Shown here: piece after piece, positions 27,759 to 36,286 of the stretch
How the letters are laid out: each line of letters starts with the position of its first letter
How positions within the stretch are numbered: position 1 is the stretch's first letter
Source: Roseovarius sp. M141
GTDB taxonomy: Bacteria; Pseudomonadota; Alphaproteobacteria; Rhodobacterales; Rhodobacteraceae
Length of the DNA stretch: 64,000 bases
Assembly (NCBI RefSeq): GCF_024355225.1
Contig: NZ_VCNH01000005.1
Coordinates: forward strand, 1 to 64,000
Direction of reading: 5' to 3'
Position numbers and translations under genes: made by a program
The notes under the pieces: model-generated
The model's database searches: none
What the model was told of the DNA's origin: nothing
The model's input: only the letters and a program-made list of their open reading frames with translations

Positions 27759-28878
27759 GGCGTGGTCCCTTCATGCAGGCGCGCAGGGTGTCGACGGCAG
27801 CGCCCGGCGCCATGGCATCCAGCGCGTCCAGCCCGTGGCGGGACGCGTCGGTGTTGCGCAGGATATAGGCGGCATTTTCCGGATAGCGCCGCGCGCGCCA
27901 TGCCCCCAGCGTCAGCGTCGTCACATGGCGCAGGCGGATCAGATCGGGCAGCAGCGCGATCTCTTCCTCCTCCAGCGGCATGACGCTGCCATAGCCGCCC
28001 ACCATCCGCGCGATATGCGCCAGCGGGTCCGGTCCTTTGGCGATCTGGTAAGAGCAGGCCACCGCCAGATCGCAGGCGATGGGGGTATGCACCATGTCGC
28101 CGAAATCGATGATGCCAACCGGGCGCGTGGCCTGCGGGCCGTCGACCAGCAGGTTGTGCGGGTTGAAATCATTATGCACGACCTGGGCGCGCAGATGCGG
28201 CAGACGCGGCGCGATTTCGGCGTCGAACCGGTCCAGCACACCGGTCAGCCGCGCGCGCAAGGCAGAGTCCGCGACCGCGTCCAGCATCGGGCGCAGGCGG
28301 TGCGCCTGTTTGATGTCCCATTGCAGGACATGCCCCGCCGCCGGGTGGAAAAACCCGCGCATCGCAAGGGTCAGCCGCCCCAGCAGCGCGCCCAATTCGC
28401 CGTGCAGGGCGGGCGCGGCACTGGCCCCCGCCAAGATCGTGCCCGGCAGGTAGCTGAGCAGGCGCACCACATGGGCCTTCCCCGAGCGTTCGGTCACCAC
28501 GGTGCTGGCACCGCTGGACAGCGTGGCATGGACGCGCGGCACCGGCAGGGACGGATCGGCCGTCGCCAGATGGATCAGCACCTGCGTCTGCATGTCGGTA
28601 ACGGCGCGGTCCTCGGCGGCGTTGGTAATTTTCAGCAGCGCCTCTTCTCCGCCGGTCAGGCGGATATGGAAATTCGCGTCCTTTTCGGCAGAAAGCGGGC
28701 GGATGCCACCGGCGATCCCATAAAGATCACGCGCCAGTTCCGCCGCCCGCCGCAGCGTGATGGCGGGTGCGTCCTGCGCCAGCAGATCGGCCTCCCCCGG
28801 CTGTACCGCAAGAACAGGCCGGTCGATAATCGGGGGCAGCCCGGCGCCCATGTCATACCTGCGCATCATGACTCGCAT
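27745..28878 (-). CDS. APH-family kinase (hydroxylysine kinase-like)
   Basis: Small-molecule kinase of the aminoglycoside phosphotransferase/choline kinase fold, 377 aa. The catalytic loop is VVHNDFNPHNLLVDG (Brenner motif HxDxxxxN) and the metal-binding motif is GIIDFGDMVHTPI. The N-terminal lobe has an ATP-binding Lys in EALLKITNA. The sequence style (SAEKDANFHIRL) resembles AGPHD1/hydroxylysine kinase proteins, which in several organisms occur next to or fused with the AGXT2L2-type PLP enzyme found here immediately downstream. It should phosphorylate a hydroxyl of an amino compound. It overlaps the M20 gene by 13 bases. Confidence 0.8.
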   Translation of the reverse strand: MRVMMRRYDMGAGLPPIIDRPVLAVQPGEADLLAQDAPAITLRRAAELARDLYGIAGGIRPLSAEKDANFHIRLTGGEEALLKITNAAEDRAVTDMQTQVLIHLATADPSLPVPRVHATLSSGASTVVTERSGKAHVVRLLSYLPGTILAGASAAPALHGELGALLGRLTLAMRGFFHPAAGHVLQWDIKQAHRLRPMLDAVADSALRARLTGVLDRFDAEIAPRLPHLRAQVVHNDFNPHNLLVDGPQATRPVGIIDFGDMVHTPIACDLAVACSYQIAKGPDPLAHIARMVGGYGSVMPLEEEEIALLPDLIRLRHVTTLTLGAWRARRYPENAAYILRNTDASRHGLDALDAMAPGAAVDTLRACMKGPRHDHG

Positions 28879-30155
28879 GCCTCAAGACCGCACCATTCGG
28901 CGATGAACAGCGCCATCGCGGCGGTGATCCGCTGGACCGAGGGCAGGCTGACACATTCGTCAATGCCGTGGATGTTGCGCGATATGGGGCCGTAGCACAG
29001 CGCCGGGATCTTGTTATACAGCGCATAGACCCGCGTATCCAGGTAGCTGGGTGTCATGAACGATTTCAGCGGCGCGCCGATGGCGGCTTCGTGCGCGCGG
29101 CCCAACACGGCCTCGGCCTCGGTGCCCTCTTCCAGAACGTAGCCTTCGGCGTAGAACCCGTTGAACACCACCTTGGGCGGGTTGTTCGACAAAAACCCGT
29201 CCGCCGCGGCAAAGGCGGCGATGCGGTCGGTGATCTCGGCGGCCGCGTCATCGGCGCTGTGGCCGGGATAGAGCGACACGCGGCAGTCGATGTTGCACCA
29301 TGACGGCACGGAGGAGGCCCAGTCGCCGCCCTCGATCTTGCCGATATTGAGGTTGATCGGGTGGGTCTCATTCTCGAAATGGCGGTGGTTGGCCTTGTCG
29401 GCGTTCCACTCGGCCTCGATCTGGCGCAGGGCGGCGGTGACGCGGGTGGCGGCATCGATGGCGTTGGCGCCCTCGCCCATTTCGCGCACATGTTTCGGCA
29501 CGCCGCGCAGCTGTACCTGAAACCACAGCACGCCGACATTGGCGCGCACCAGCATTTCCTCTTCGGGCTCGGGAATGAACACGGCGTCGGCGGTGTACCC
29601 TTGGAGGTATGTTTGCAGCGCGCCGTTGCCGGTGGATTCCTCCTCGACCACGGATTGCACATACACCGTCGCGGCGGGCTGAAGCCCGATCCGGCGCAGC
29701 GCATCGAGGGCAAAGATATTGGCCGCCGCGCCTGCCTTCATGTCGCCCGCGCCGCGGCCATACATCCAGTCGCCGTCGATCTTGGCGGAAAAGGGCGGGT
29801 CAGACCACATGTCATGCAGCCCTTCGGGAACCACATCCAGATGCGATTGCAGGATCAGCGAGCGGCCGGCTTCCTCGCGCGGGTGGTGGATACCGACGAC
29901 GATGGGCGCGTCCGAATGGTCGTCCGAGATTTTCGAGCCGCCGGGATGCGCCGCGATGGCCGCGTGGTCCATCTGGAACCGGTCCATCGCATAGCCGCGC
30001 GATTGCAAGCTGCGGTGCAGCAGGTCCTGAACCGGGTGTTCATGGCCGCGCAGCGACGGCATGCGCACCAATTCCTGAGTAAAGGCGATCTGATCATCGA
30101 ACCCATCCGCGACGGATTGAATGATACGTTGGCGCAGGTCCGCATCCAGTGTCAT
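28866..30155 (-). CDS. M20 family metallohydrolase (ArgE/DapE-like deacylase)
   Basis: Zinc-dependent amidohydrolase of the M20/ArgE/DapE family, 429 aa. Metal ligands are visible: His in LILQSHLDVVPEG, bridging Asp in MYGRGAGDMKAGAAA, and the catalytic Glu pair in VQSVVEEESTGNGAL; the C-terminal ligand His is in ISRNIHGIDECVSL. A lid/dimerisation domain lies between. GAAAGGAC precedes the ATG. In context it would remove an acyl or amide group from an imported amino compound before the kinase/PLP step. Specificity cannot be inferred further; acetylornithine deacetylase is the commonest database label for such proteins. Confidence 0.9.
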   Translation of the reverse strand: MTLDADLRQRIIQSVADGFDDQIAFTQELVRMPSLRGHEHPVQDLLHRSLQSRGYAMDRFQMDHAAIAAHPGGSKISDDHSDAPIVVGIHHPREEAGRSLILQSHLDVVPEGLHDMWSDPPFSAKIDGDWMYGRGAGDMKAGAAANIFALDALRRIGLQPAATVYVQSVVEEESTGNGALQTYLQGYTADAVFIPEPEEEMLVRANVGVLWFQVQLRGVPKHVREMGEGANAIDAATRVTAALRQIEAEWNADKANHRHFENETHPINLNIGKIEGGDWASSVPSWCNIDCRVSLYPGHSADDAAAEITDRIAAFAAADGFLSNNPPKVVFNGFYAEGYVLEEGTEAEAVLGRAHEAAIGAPLKSFMTPSYLDTRVYALYNKIPALCYGPISRNIHGIDECVSLPSVQRITAAMALFIAEWCGLEACES

Positions 30156-30176
30156 GTCGTGTCCTTTCGGGAGGGG

Positions 30177-31739
30177 TTATAGCATCGCTTCGATCAGGAA
30201 TGGGCCGGGTTCGCGGGCTGCATCCTCGATCGCCTGCATCAGGTCGGTGACATCCTCGACCCGGCGACCGGGCACGCCCATGCCCTTGGCCATGGCGACG
30301 AAGTCCAGATGCGGGCGGTCAAGGTTCAGCATCGACAGCGCGTCGGGGCCGGGCTGCGCGCCGACATTGTGCAATTCGCCCTTGAGGATCTCATAGGCGC
30401 GGTTGGCCAGGATGATCGTGGTCACGTTCGACCCCTCGCGCGCCTGCGTCCACAGCCCTTGAATGGTGTACATCGCCGAGCCGTCGGCCTGTAGCGTGAT
30501 CACCGGGCGATCCGGGCAGGCGATGGCCGCGCCCGCCGACAGCGGGATGCCGATGCCGATGGACCCGCCGGTCAGCGCCAGCCACGAATTGGGACGCGCG
30601 GCGTCGCCCGCCGGAAAGATGTCACCGCCGGCCGAGACGGATTCGTCGATGATGATCGCATCCTCTGGCAGGGCGTTGGACAGCGCGGCGGCGATGTTCT
30701 TCAACGTGATCGCGCCGGACTGGGGCCGGGCGGGCATCGCGGTATCGCTGGGTTTGGCAGCGGCAGCGCCAATGCGGTCGGCCAGCGCGGCCAGCGCGGC
30801 GGGGCCGTCGCCATCGTGACCGCACAGCGAGACGGTATCGCAATCCTCGGGCAGCAGCAGGCTGGGCCGGTCCGGGTAGGCAAAGAACGCGACGGGCGGC
30901 ACGGCCTCGACGAGGATCGCACGGCTGTAGGGCGCCAGCACCTCCAGCGCCATGTTGATCGGATAGGGGATCTTGGCCAGGGGCACGCGGCCCTGCCCCC
31001 GTTCCATCCGCCGGTTCGATGTGGGGGCGATGATATCGGCGCCGGTTTTATCCGCGATACCTTGGAGCAGGGCCAGCGCGCCCGCATCCTCCAGCACCGA
31101 ATTCCCGGCGATGATGATGGTCCTGTCGCCGGACTCCAGCGCGCGCACGGCATCCGTCAGCGCGCCCTCGTCCAGCGCGGCGGGGGCCGTCGACGGGGCC
31201 TCCTTGGCAAGTTTTCCGCCCTCGTCCCAGCCGATATCGGCGGGCGCGATCAGGGTGGCGATGCGGTTCGGCGCGCCCTTGGCCACGGCCAGCGCCTCCA
31301 TCGCGTCGCGGGCAAAACTGCCCGCATCAGTGCCTGATTTCACCCAGTCGGAGAACGGTTCGCAGGCGCCGGTGACATCGGCGGACAGCGGCGCGTCATA
31401 TTTCTGGTGGCGCAGGGCGTGATCGCCGACGAGGTTGACCATCGGCACGCGCGCCTTGCGGGCGTTGTGCAGGTTGGCGGCGGCATTGGCGAAACCGGGC
31501 GCAAGGTGCAGCAGCGTCACCGCAGGTTTCCCGGCCATGCGCGCATAGCCGTCGGCGGCGCCGGTCACGACCCCTTCGAACAGGCCCAGAACGCAGTGCA
31601 TCAGCTTGGTGCGGTCCAGCGCATCGACGAACTGCATTTCGGATGTGCCGGGGTTGGCGAAACACACATCGACGCCTGCGCTGTGCAGGCTGCGCACGAC
31701 GCTTTCGGCGCCGTTCATGTCCTTGGGGGTATTGCTCAT
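30177..31739 (-). CDS. Thiamine-diphosphate-dependent enzyme (acetolactate synthase / benzoylformate decarboxylase-like)
   Basis: ThDP enzyme with the three-domain decarboxylase layout, 520 aa. The N-terminal pyrimidine-binding domain has VCFANPGTSEMQFVDALD and the conserved Glu in GLFEGVVTGAADGYARM. The central domain follows. The C-terminal pyrophosphate domain has the metal-binding region LQADGSAMYTIQGLWTQARE and IILANRAYEIL. It lacks the features of a true anabolic IlvB (no ilvN next to it, and shorter). It overlaps the amidohydrolase gene by four bases and lies 21 bp before the M20 gene. A 2-keto acid decarboxylase in amine/amino acid catabolism is likely; the substrate is unknown. Confidence 0.85.
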   Translation of the reverse strand: MSNTPKDMNGAESVVRSLHSAGVDVCFANPGTSEMQFVDALDRTKLMHCVLGLFEGVVTGAADGYARMAGKPAVTLLHLAPGFANAAANLHNARKARVPMVNLVGDHALRHQKYDAPLSADVTGACEPFSDWVKSGTDAGSFARDAMEALAVAKGAPNRIATLIAPADIGWDEGGKLAKEAPSTAPAALDEGALTDAVRALESGDRTIIIAGNSVLEDAGALALLQGIADKTGADIIAPTSNRRMERGQGRVPLAKIPYPINMALEVLAPYSRAILVEAVPPVAFFAYPDRPSLLLPEDCDTVSLCGHDGDGPAALAALADRIGAAAAKPSDTAMPARPQSGAITLKNIAAALSNALPEDAIIIDESVSAGGDIFPAGDAARPNSWLALTGGSIGIGIPLSAGAAIACPDRPVITLQADGSAMYTIQGLWTQAREGSNVTTIILANRAYEILKGELHNVGAQPGPDALSMLNLDRPHLDFVAMAKGMGVPGRRVEDVTDLMQAIEDAAREPGPFLIEAML

Positions 31740-32764
31740 GCGGTGGCCTCGCGGAAGGTGGTGAGAAAGGATTTGGCGTTATCGGCCAGCGACGGGCCCA
31801 GATATCCGCCCTCCTGCACGAGCGCCGTGGGCAGGTTCAGCGCGGCCAGACGGCGCGCCATTTCGGCAAAGCCATCTGGGTAGACCGCCACCGCCGCCAG
31901 TGGATCGTTGGCGGCCATGTCAAAGCCCAGCGAGACGACCAGCGCATCGGCGCCGAACGCCTTGATCGCGTCGGTCGCCTTGTCCAGTGCGGCCAGCACA
32001 TCGTCCTGACTGGCGCCCTGCTCCAGCAGGATGTTCAGTGACTGACCCGCGCCGTCGCCGTCGCCCGTCTCATCGGCGTGGCCAAGGTAGAAGGTGGGGT
32101 AGGTCGCCGGATCGGGATGCAGCGAAACGAAAAAGATATCGCCGCGTTCGTACAGGATATCCAGCGATCCGTTGCCGGTATGCACATCCACGTCGATCAG
32201 CGCGACACGCTTGAATTTCTGCGTCAGATGCTGCGCCACGATGCAGGCATTGTTGAAAAAACAGAACCCGTTGGAACAGTCGCGCATCGCGTGGTGGCCG
32301 GGCGGGCGGCACAGCGCATAGGCGGCGCGCGCGCCTGACAGCACGTGCTCGGCAGTCTCGATCGCGGACTGGGCGGACCAATACGCGGCCTCCCATGTGC
32401 CGGCGGTCAGCGGGGTCGAGGTGTCGGTCATCCACCAGCCAAGCTGGCCGTGAATATCCTTGGGTTCCTTGCCGCGGCGCAGGCCGGGATGCATGGTGGG
32501 GATCGCCAGCGCATCCGGCCCGGCGCTGGCGACGAAACGGGCATGGGCATCGGGCAGGAAATCGACGTAGTCGGGGTTATGCACGGCCTTGATCGGGGCC
32601 AGCCCGTGATCGCGGGGCTTGGCAATTTCAAACCCCTCGCCTGCCAGCATGTCGCGCAGGATTTCGGCGCGCTGGGGCTGTTCCTGATGCGGCATCGCGG
32701 CGCCACGGCGGAAGTAGGTTTTCGGCGCATGGCGCAGCTGGCGTTCGTCAAAGAAGGCTTTCAT
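31736..32764 (-). CDS. Acetylpolyamine amidohydrolase-like (class II histone deacetylase family)
   Basis: Zinc deacetylase of the HDAC superfamily, 342 aa, the length of bacterial acetylpolyamine amidohydrolase. Catalytic features: CRPPGHHAMRDCSNGFCFFN (His pair), LIDVDVHTGNGSLDIL and GFDMAANDPLAAV (zinc ligands Asp, His, Asp) and LVQEGGYLG with the transition-state Tyr. I chose the ATG at 32764 (MKAFFDERQLRH), which matches the family N-terminus and lies just downstream of the regulatory palindrome; the open frame extends upstream without similarity. First gene of the minus-strand cluster. It probably frees amines from N-acetyl forms imported by the divergent ABC system. Confidence 0.88.
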   Translation of the reverse strand: MKAFFDERQLRHAPKTYFRRGAAMPHQEQPQRAEILRDMLAGEGFEIAKPRDHGLAPIKAVHNPDYVDFLPDAHARFVASAGPDALAIPTMHPGLRRGKEPKDIHGQLGWWMTDTSTPLTAGTWEAAYWSAQSAIETAEHVLSGARAAYALCRPPGHHAMRDCSNGFCFFNNACIVAQHLTQKFKRVALIDVDVHTGNGSLDILYERGDIFFVSLHPDPATYPTFYLGHADETGDGDGAGQSLNILLEQGASQDDVLAALDKATDAIKAFGADALVVSLGFDMAANDPLAAVAVYPDGFAEMARRLAALNLPTALVQEGGYLGPSLADNAKSFLTTFREATA

Positions 32765-32832
32765 CCCTGGTCCCTTGATGTCTGGCGGATTGGCCGAACC
32801 ATTGCAGTTTTGATTTGCCGGATCAATCACAA

Positions 32833-32849
32833 TGATGCATGATGCATCA
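32833..32849. promoter_or_regulatory. GntR-type operator
   Basis: Perfect 17-bp palindrome TGATGCATGATGCATCA with a central G, in the 126-bp spacer between the divergent deacetylase and GntR genes. Such a site can control both directions; FCD-type regulators often bind similar short dyads. Confidence 0.7.
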
Positions 32850-32890
32850 AAACAGGTGCGGGAAACCACCCGCCGGACAGACGGGGAACG

Positions 32891-33547
32891 ATGAACCAGA
32901 TCAGCCGCGAATCGCTGGGGGATGCCATTTACGACCGGGTCAGTCAGGATCTGGTGCGCGGTAAACTGCGCCCGAATCAACGGATCACCATCCGCGGTCT
33001 GGCCGAGGCGCTGGGGACCAGCTCGACCCCGGTGCGGGACGCGGTGCAGCGGCTGCTGCAGGACGATGCACTGGTGCAGCGGTCGGTGCGTGATGTGCGC
33101 GTGCCGGTGCCATCGGCGGCGCAATATCTGGAAATCGCCAGCATCCGCCGCGAGCTGGAGGGGCTGGCCGCCGCCCGCGCCGCCGAGGTGGCAACGTCCC
33201 GCGGCATCACCCGCCTGACCCGCCTGACCGAGCGCAACCAGGAGGCGATCACCGCCGCGCGCTGGACACAGGCGGCGGAGCTGAATCAGCAGTTCCACTT
33301 TGCGCTGGCGGAAATCGCGCGCATGCCTGTGCTGCTGGGGGTGCTGACCCGGCTGTGGCTGCGCATGGGTCCGCTGATCGCGGGATATTACAGCGGCGCG
33401 CAGGTGGATATGATCCACCAGCATCACGTCCTGATCGCCGCCCTTGAGGCGCGCGATCCGGATGCGGCCCGCGCCGCGCTGTATCAGGATATCGATGAGT
33501 CAGGCGAAGGAATTGTCGCCTATATCAACACGTTCGAGGTGGGCTGA
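32891..33547 (+). CDS. GntR-family transcriptional regulator (FadR/FCD subfamily)
   Basis: A 218-aa regulator. The N-terminal winged helix reads AIYDRVSQDLVRGKLRPNQR and then RGLAEALGTSSTPVRDAVQR, the GntR recognition helix. The all-helical C-terminal FCD domain includes LEIASIRRELEGLAAARAAE, a metal-type His in NQQFHFALAEIA, and the later HHVLIAALEARD. It is divergent from the acetylpolyamine amidohydrolase gene and reads toward the ABC transporter, with the palindrome 32833-32849 just upstream of its ATG. By family behaviour it would repress both arms until an amine-related metabolite binds. Confidence 0.92.
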   Translation: MNQISRESLGDAIYDRVSQDLVRGKLRPNQRITIRGLAEALGTSSTPVRDAVQRLLQDDALVQRSVRDVRVPVPSAAQYLEIASIRRELEGLAAARAAEVATSRGITRLTRLTERNQEAITAARWTQAAELNQQFHFALAEIARMPVLLGVLTRLWLRMGPLIAGYYSGAQVDMIHQHHVLIAALEARDPDAARAALYQDIDESGEGIVAYINTFEVG

Positions 33548-33670
33548 CAAAATACGGGACAGGATCAATCGCAAGGAATACCATCCGCCCGAACACGGCG
33601 GTATACTATAAATTCGTTGCAGCCATGCTGCCAAGACATACAAAAAAGACAACCAATGGGGAGACTAATA

Positions 33671-35236
33671 ATGATCAGACCAATCAAATTCGCAGCCGCC
33701 GCGCTGGCGCTTGCGCTGGCCGGCCCGCTGGCCGCGCAGGACGGCGAGCCGCAATATGGCGGCACGCTGAACGTCGTCATCCAGCCCGAACCGCCCGGAC
33801 TGATGCTGGGCCTGATCCAGAACGGTCCGACCCAGATGGTCGGGGGCGACATCTATGAAAGCCTGATGCGCTATAATTTCGACCTCACGCCCGAGCCGCA
33901 GCTGGCCGAATCCTGGGAAATCTCCGAGGATGGCAAAACCTATACGTTCAAACTGCGCCCCGGCGTCACCTTTCACGACGGCACGCCGTTTACCTCGGCG
34001 GACGTGGAATTCTCGATGGACGTGTTCCTGCGCGAGACGCATTCGCGGATGCGGACCTATATGGAGCATGTCGAAAGCATCGAAACACCCGACGATCTGA
34101 CTGTCGTCATCACCCTGAAACAGCCCTTCGGCCCGTTCATCGGCATCTTTGAGGCCGGCACCGTGCCGATGATCCCCAAGCACATCTACGAAGGCACCGA
34201 TTTCGCCAACAATCCGGCGAACAACACGCCGATCGGCACCGGCCCCTTCAAGTTCGATGAGTGGGTCAAGGGCAGCTATATCCACTTCGTCAAGAACGAA
34301 GACTACTACATGGATGGCCTGCCCTATGTCGACGAGATCTACTATCATGTGATCCCCGACGCCGCATCGCGCGCCGTGGCCTATGAGACCGGCCAGGTCG
34401 ACGTGCTGCCCGGCGGCTCGATCGAGAATTTCGATGTGCCGCGCATCCGCGAGATGGACAATACCTGCATCACCGAAAAGGGGTTCGAGTATTTTGGCCC
34501 CCATTCGTGGATCTGGGTCAACACGGACAACAAGCCGCTGAACGACGTGAAACTGCGCCAGGCGATGATGCATGCGCTGGACCGCGATTTCGCGCGCGAC
34601 GCGCTGTGGAACGGTCTGGGCAAGGTCGCGACCGGCCCGGTTTCGTCCTCGACCAAGTTCCATGCGGGTGACACGCCGGACATCGGGTATGACCCGGAAA
34701 AGGCCAAGGCACTGCTGGCCGAGTCCGCCTATAACGGCGAGACGATCCGCCTGCTGGGCCTGCCCTATGGCGAAACGTGGCAGCGTTGGGCCGAAGCGGT
34801 CAAGCAGAACCTGACCGAAATCGGCATGACCGTCGATATCGTGCCCTCGGACGTGGCTGGCTGGAACCAGAAGGTATCGGATCGCGACTTCGATCTGGCG
34901 TTTACCTATCTCTATCAGTACGGCGATCCGGCGCTGGGTGTGTCGCGTAGCTATATGGGCGACAATGCCGACCCCGGCTCGCCCTGGAACAACGTCGCCA
35001 ACTACCAGAACGCCGAATTGGACGCGCTGTGGGACGAGGCCGCGCTGATGGCCAATCCCGAGGACCGCAAGGCCGCATACAAGACGATTCAGGATCAGAT
35101 CGTGTCGGATGTGCCCAACCTGTGGCTGCTGGAGCTGGGCTTTCCCACCATCTACCGCTGCAACATCAAGAACCCGGTCAACACCGCGTTTGGCGTCAAT
35201 GACGGCTTCCGCTATGTGTGGATCGACAAGGAATAA
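33671..35236 (+). CDS. ABC transporter periplasmic solute-binding protein, family 5 (dipeptide/oligopeptide type)
   Basis: Extracytoplasmic receptor, 521 aa, with a Sec signal peptide (IRPIKFAAAALALALAGPLA, cleavage near AAQ-DG). Family 5 hallmarks are LAESWEISEDGKTYTFKLRP and GVTFHDGTPFTSADVEFSMD; LRQAMMHALDRDFARDALWN is typical of the C-terminal lobe. The ATG at 33671 follows GGGGAGA; an open frame 54 bases upstream lacks a ribosome site. It is first in an operon with two permeases and a double ATPase. Family members bind peptides, but also nickel, opines or other amines, so acetylated polyamine-like ligands are possible here. Confidence 0.92.
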   Translation: MIRPIKFAAAALALALAGPLAAQDGEPQYGGTLNVVIQPEPPGLMLGLIQNGPTQMVGGDIYESLMRYNFDLTPEPQLAESWEISEDGKTYTFKLRPGVTFHDGTPFTSADVEFSMDVFLRETHSRMRTYMEHVESIETPDDLTVVITLKQPFGPFIGIFEAGTVPMIPKHIYEGTDFANNPANNTPIGTGPFKFDEWVKGSYIHFVKNEDYYMDGLPYVDEIYYHVIPDAASRAVAYETGQVDVLPGGSIENFDVPRIREMDNTCITEKGFEYFGPHSWIWVNTDNKPLNDVKLRQAMMHALDRDFARDALWNGLGKVATGPVSSSTKFHAGDTPDIGYDPEKAKALLAESAYNGETIRLLGLPYGETWQRWAEAVKQNLTEIGMTVDIVPSDVAGWNQKVSDRDFDLAFTYLYQYGDPALGVSRSYMGDNADPGSPWNNVANYQNAELDALWDEAALMANPEDRKAAYKTIQDQIVSDVPNLWLLELGFPTIYRCNIKNPVNTAFGVNDGFRYVWIDKE

Positions 35237-35254
35237 GGGGTAAAACCCTTTTTC

Positions 35255-35283
35255 GGTCCGGGCCGCCCTGCGTGGCCCGGACC
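35255..35283 (+). terminator. Intercistronic hairpin after the binding-protein gene
   Basis: Stem GGTCCGGGCC/GGCCCGGACC (10 bp, 9-base loop) between receptor and permease genes. It is typical of partial terminators that protect the receptor mRNA and lower expression of the membrane genes. Confidence 0.7.
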
Positions 35284-35314
35284 CTTCTGGCAAAACTAAC
35301 GGGGTAGCGCGCGC

Positions 35315-36286
35315 GTGGTACGTTTCATTCTGGGCAGACTGGTCAAGGCGGTGTTTATCCTGCTGGCCATTCTTGTCTTCAACTTCCTGCTGATCCATGC
35401 CGCGCCGGGCGATCCCGCCGCCGTCATGGCAGGCGAGGCCGGCGCCGCGGATGAAAAATTCCTCGCCGATCTGCGCACCCGCTTTGGTCTGGACCAGCCG
35501 CTTTATGTGCAGCTGTGGATCTACATCAAGGGCGCGGTGCAGCTGGACCTTGGCTATTCCTTTCGCCAGCAGATGCCGGTGGCCGAACTGATCGGCGACC
35601 GCCTGCCCGCCACGCTGCTGCTGACCGGCGTCGCGTTCGTGCTGTCGCTGGTGCTGGGCGTGATTGCCGGTGTTGCCGCCTCGGCCCGTCAGGGCAGCTG
35701 GGGCGATACGGTCATTTCCACCCTTGCGCTGCTGTTTTACGCCACGCCCCTGTTCTGGGTCGCGCTGATGGCCGCGCTGGTGTTTTCCGTCTGGCTGGGC
35801 TGGTTGCCCGGTTTTGGCTACTCGACCATCGGCGCGGGCTATACCGGCATGGCGCATGTGCTGGACGTGGCAAAGCATCTGGTGCTGCCCGCCTCGACCC
35901 TCGGCCTGTTTTTCATGGCGATCTACATGCGCATGACGCGCGCCTCGATGCTTGAGGTCTCGCGTCTCGATTTCGTGAAAACCGCCCGCGCCAAGGGGCT
36001 GAAGCGCGGCGTGATCCAGCGCCGGCATATCCTGCGCAATGCCTTGCTGCCGGTCATCACGCTGGCCGGTCTGCAAGCGGGCCAGATCTTTGGCGGCGCG
36101 ATCCTGACCGAAACTGTGTTCGCATGGCCCGGCATCGGCCGCCTGATGTTCGAGGCGATCAACCAGCGTGACTATAACGTGATCCTCGGCGTCTTTTACA
36201 TCTCGGCGGCGATGGTGCTGCTGTTCAACCTGATCACCGATGTCGTCTACGTCATCGTCGACCCGCGCATAAGGCTGACGACATGA
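35315..36286 (+). CDS. ABC transporter permease (DppB-like)
   Basis: Membrane subunit of the peptide-type ABC importer, 323 aa, six hydrophobic segments starting at VRFILGRLVKAVFILLAILV. The N-terminal periplasmic loop has the DppB-type pattern HAAPGDPAAVMAGEAG and RFGLDQPLYVQLWIYI. The cytoplasmic coupling (EAA-like) loop is LEVSRLDFVKTARAKGLKRG. Start is GTG at 35315. It overlaps the next permease by four bases (ATGA). Confidence 0.93.
   Translation: MVRFILGRLVKAVFILLAILVFNFLLIHAAPGDPAAVMAGEAGAADEKFLADLRTRFGLDQPLYVQLWIYIKGAVQLDLGYSFRQQMPVAELIGDRLPATLLLTGVAFVLSLVLGVIAGVAASARQGSWGDTVISTLALLFYATPLFWVALMAALVFSVWLGWLPGFGYSTIGAGYTGMAHVLDVAKHLVLPASTLGLFFMAIYMRMTRASMLEVSRLDFVKTARAKGLKRGVIQRRHILRNALLPVITLAGLQAGQIFGGAILTETVFAWPGIGRLMFEAINQRDYNVILGVFYISAAMVLLFNLITDVVYVIVDPRIRLTT

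Noticed and set aside
31736..33427. 563-codon form of the deacetylase
   Set aside because: The extra N-terminus is antisense to the GntR gene and without family similarity; the start at 32764 matches acetylpolyamine amidohydrolases.
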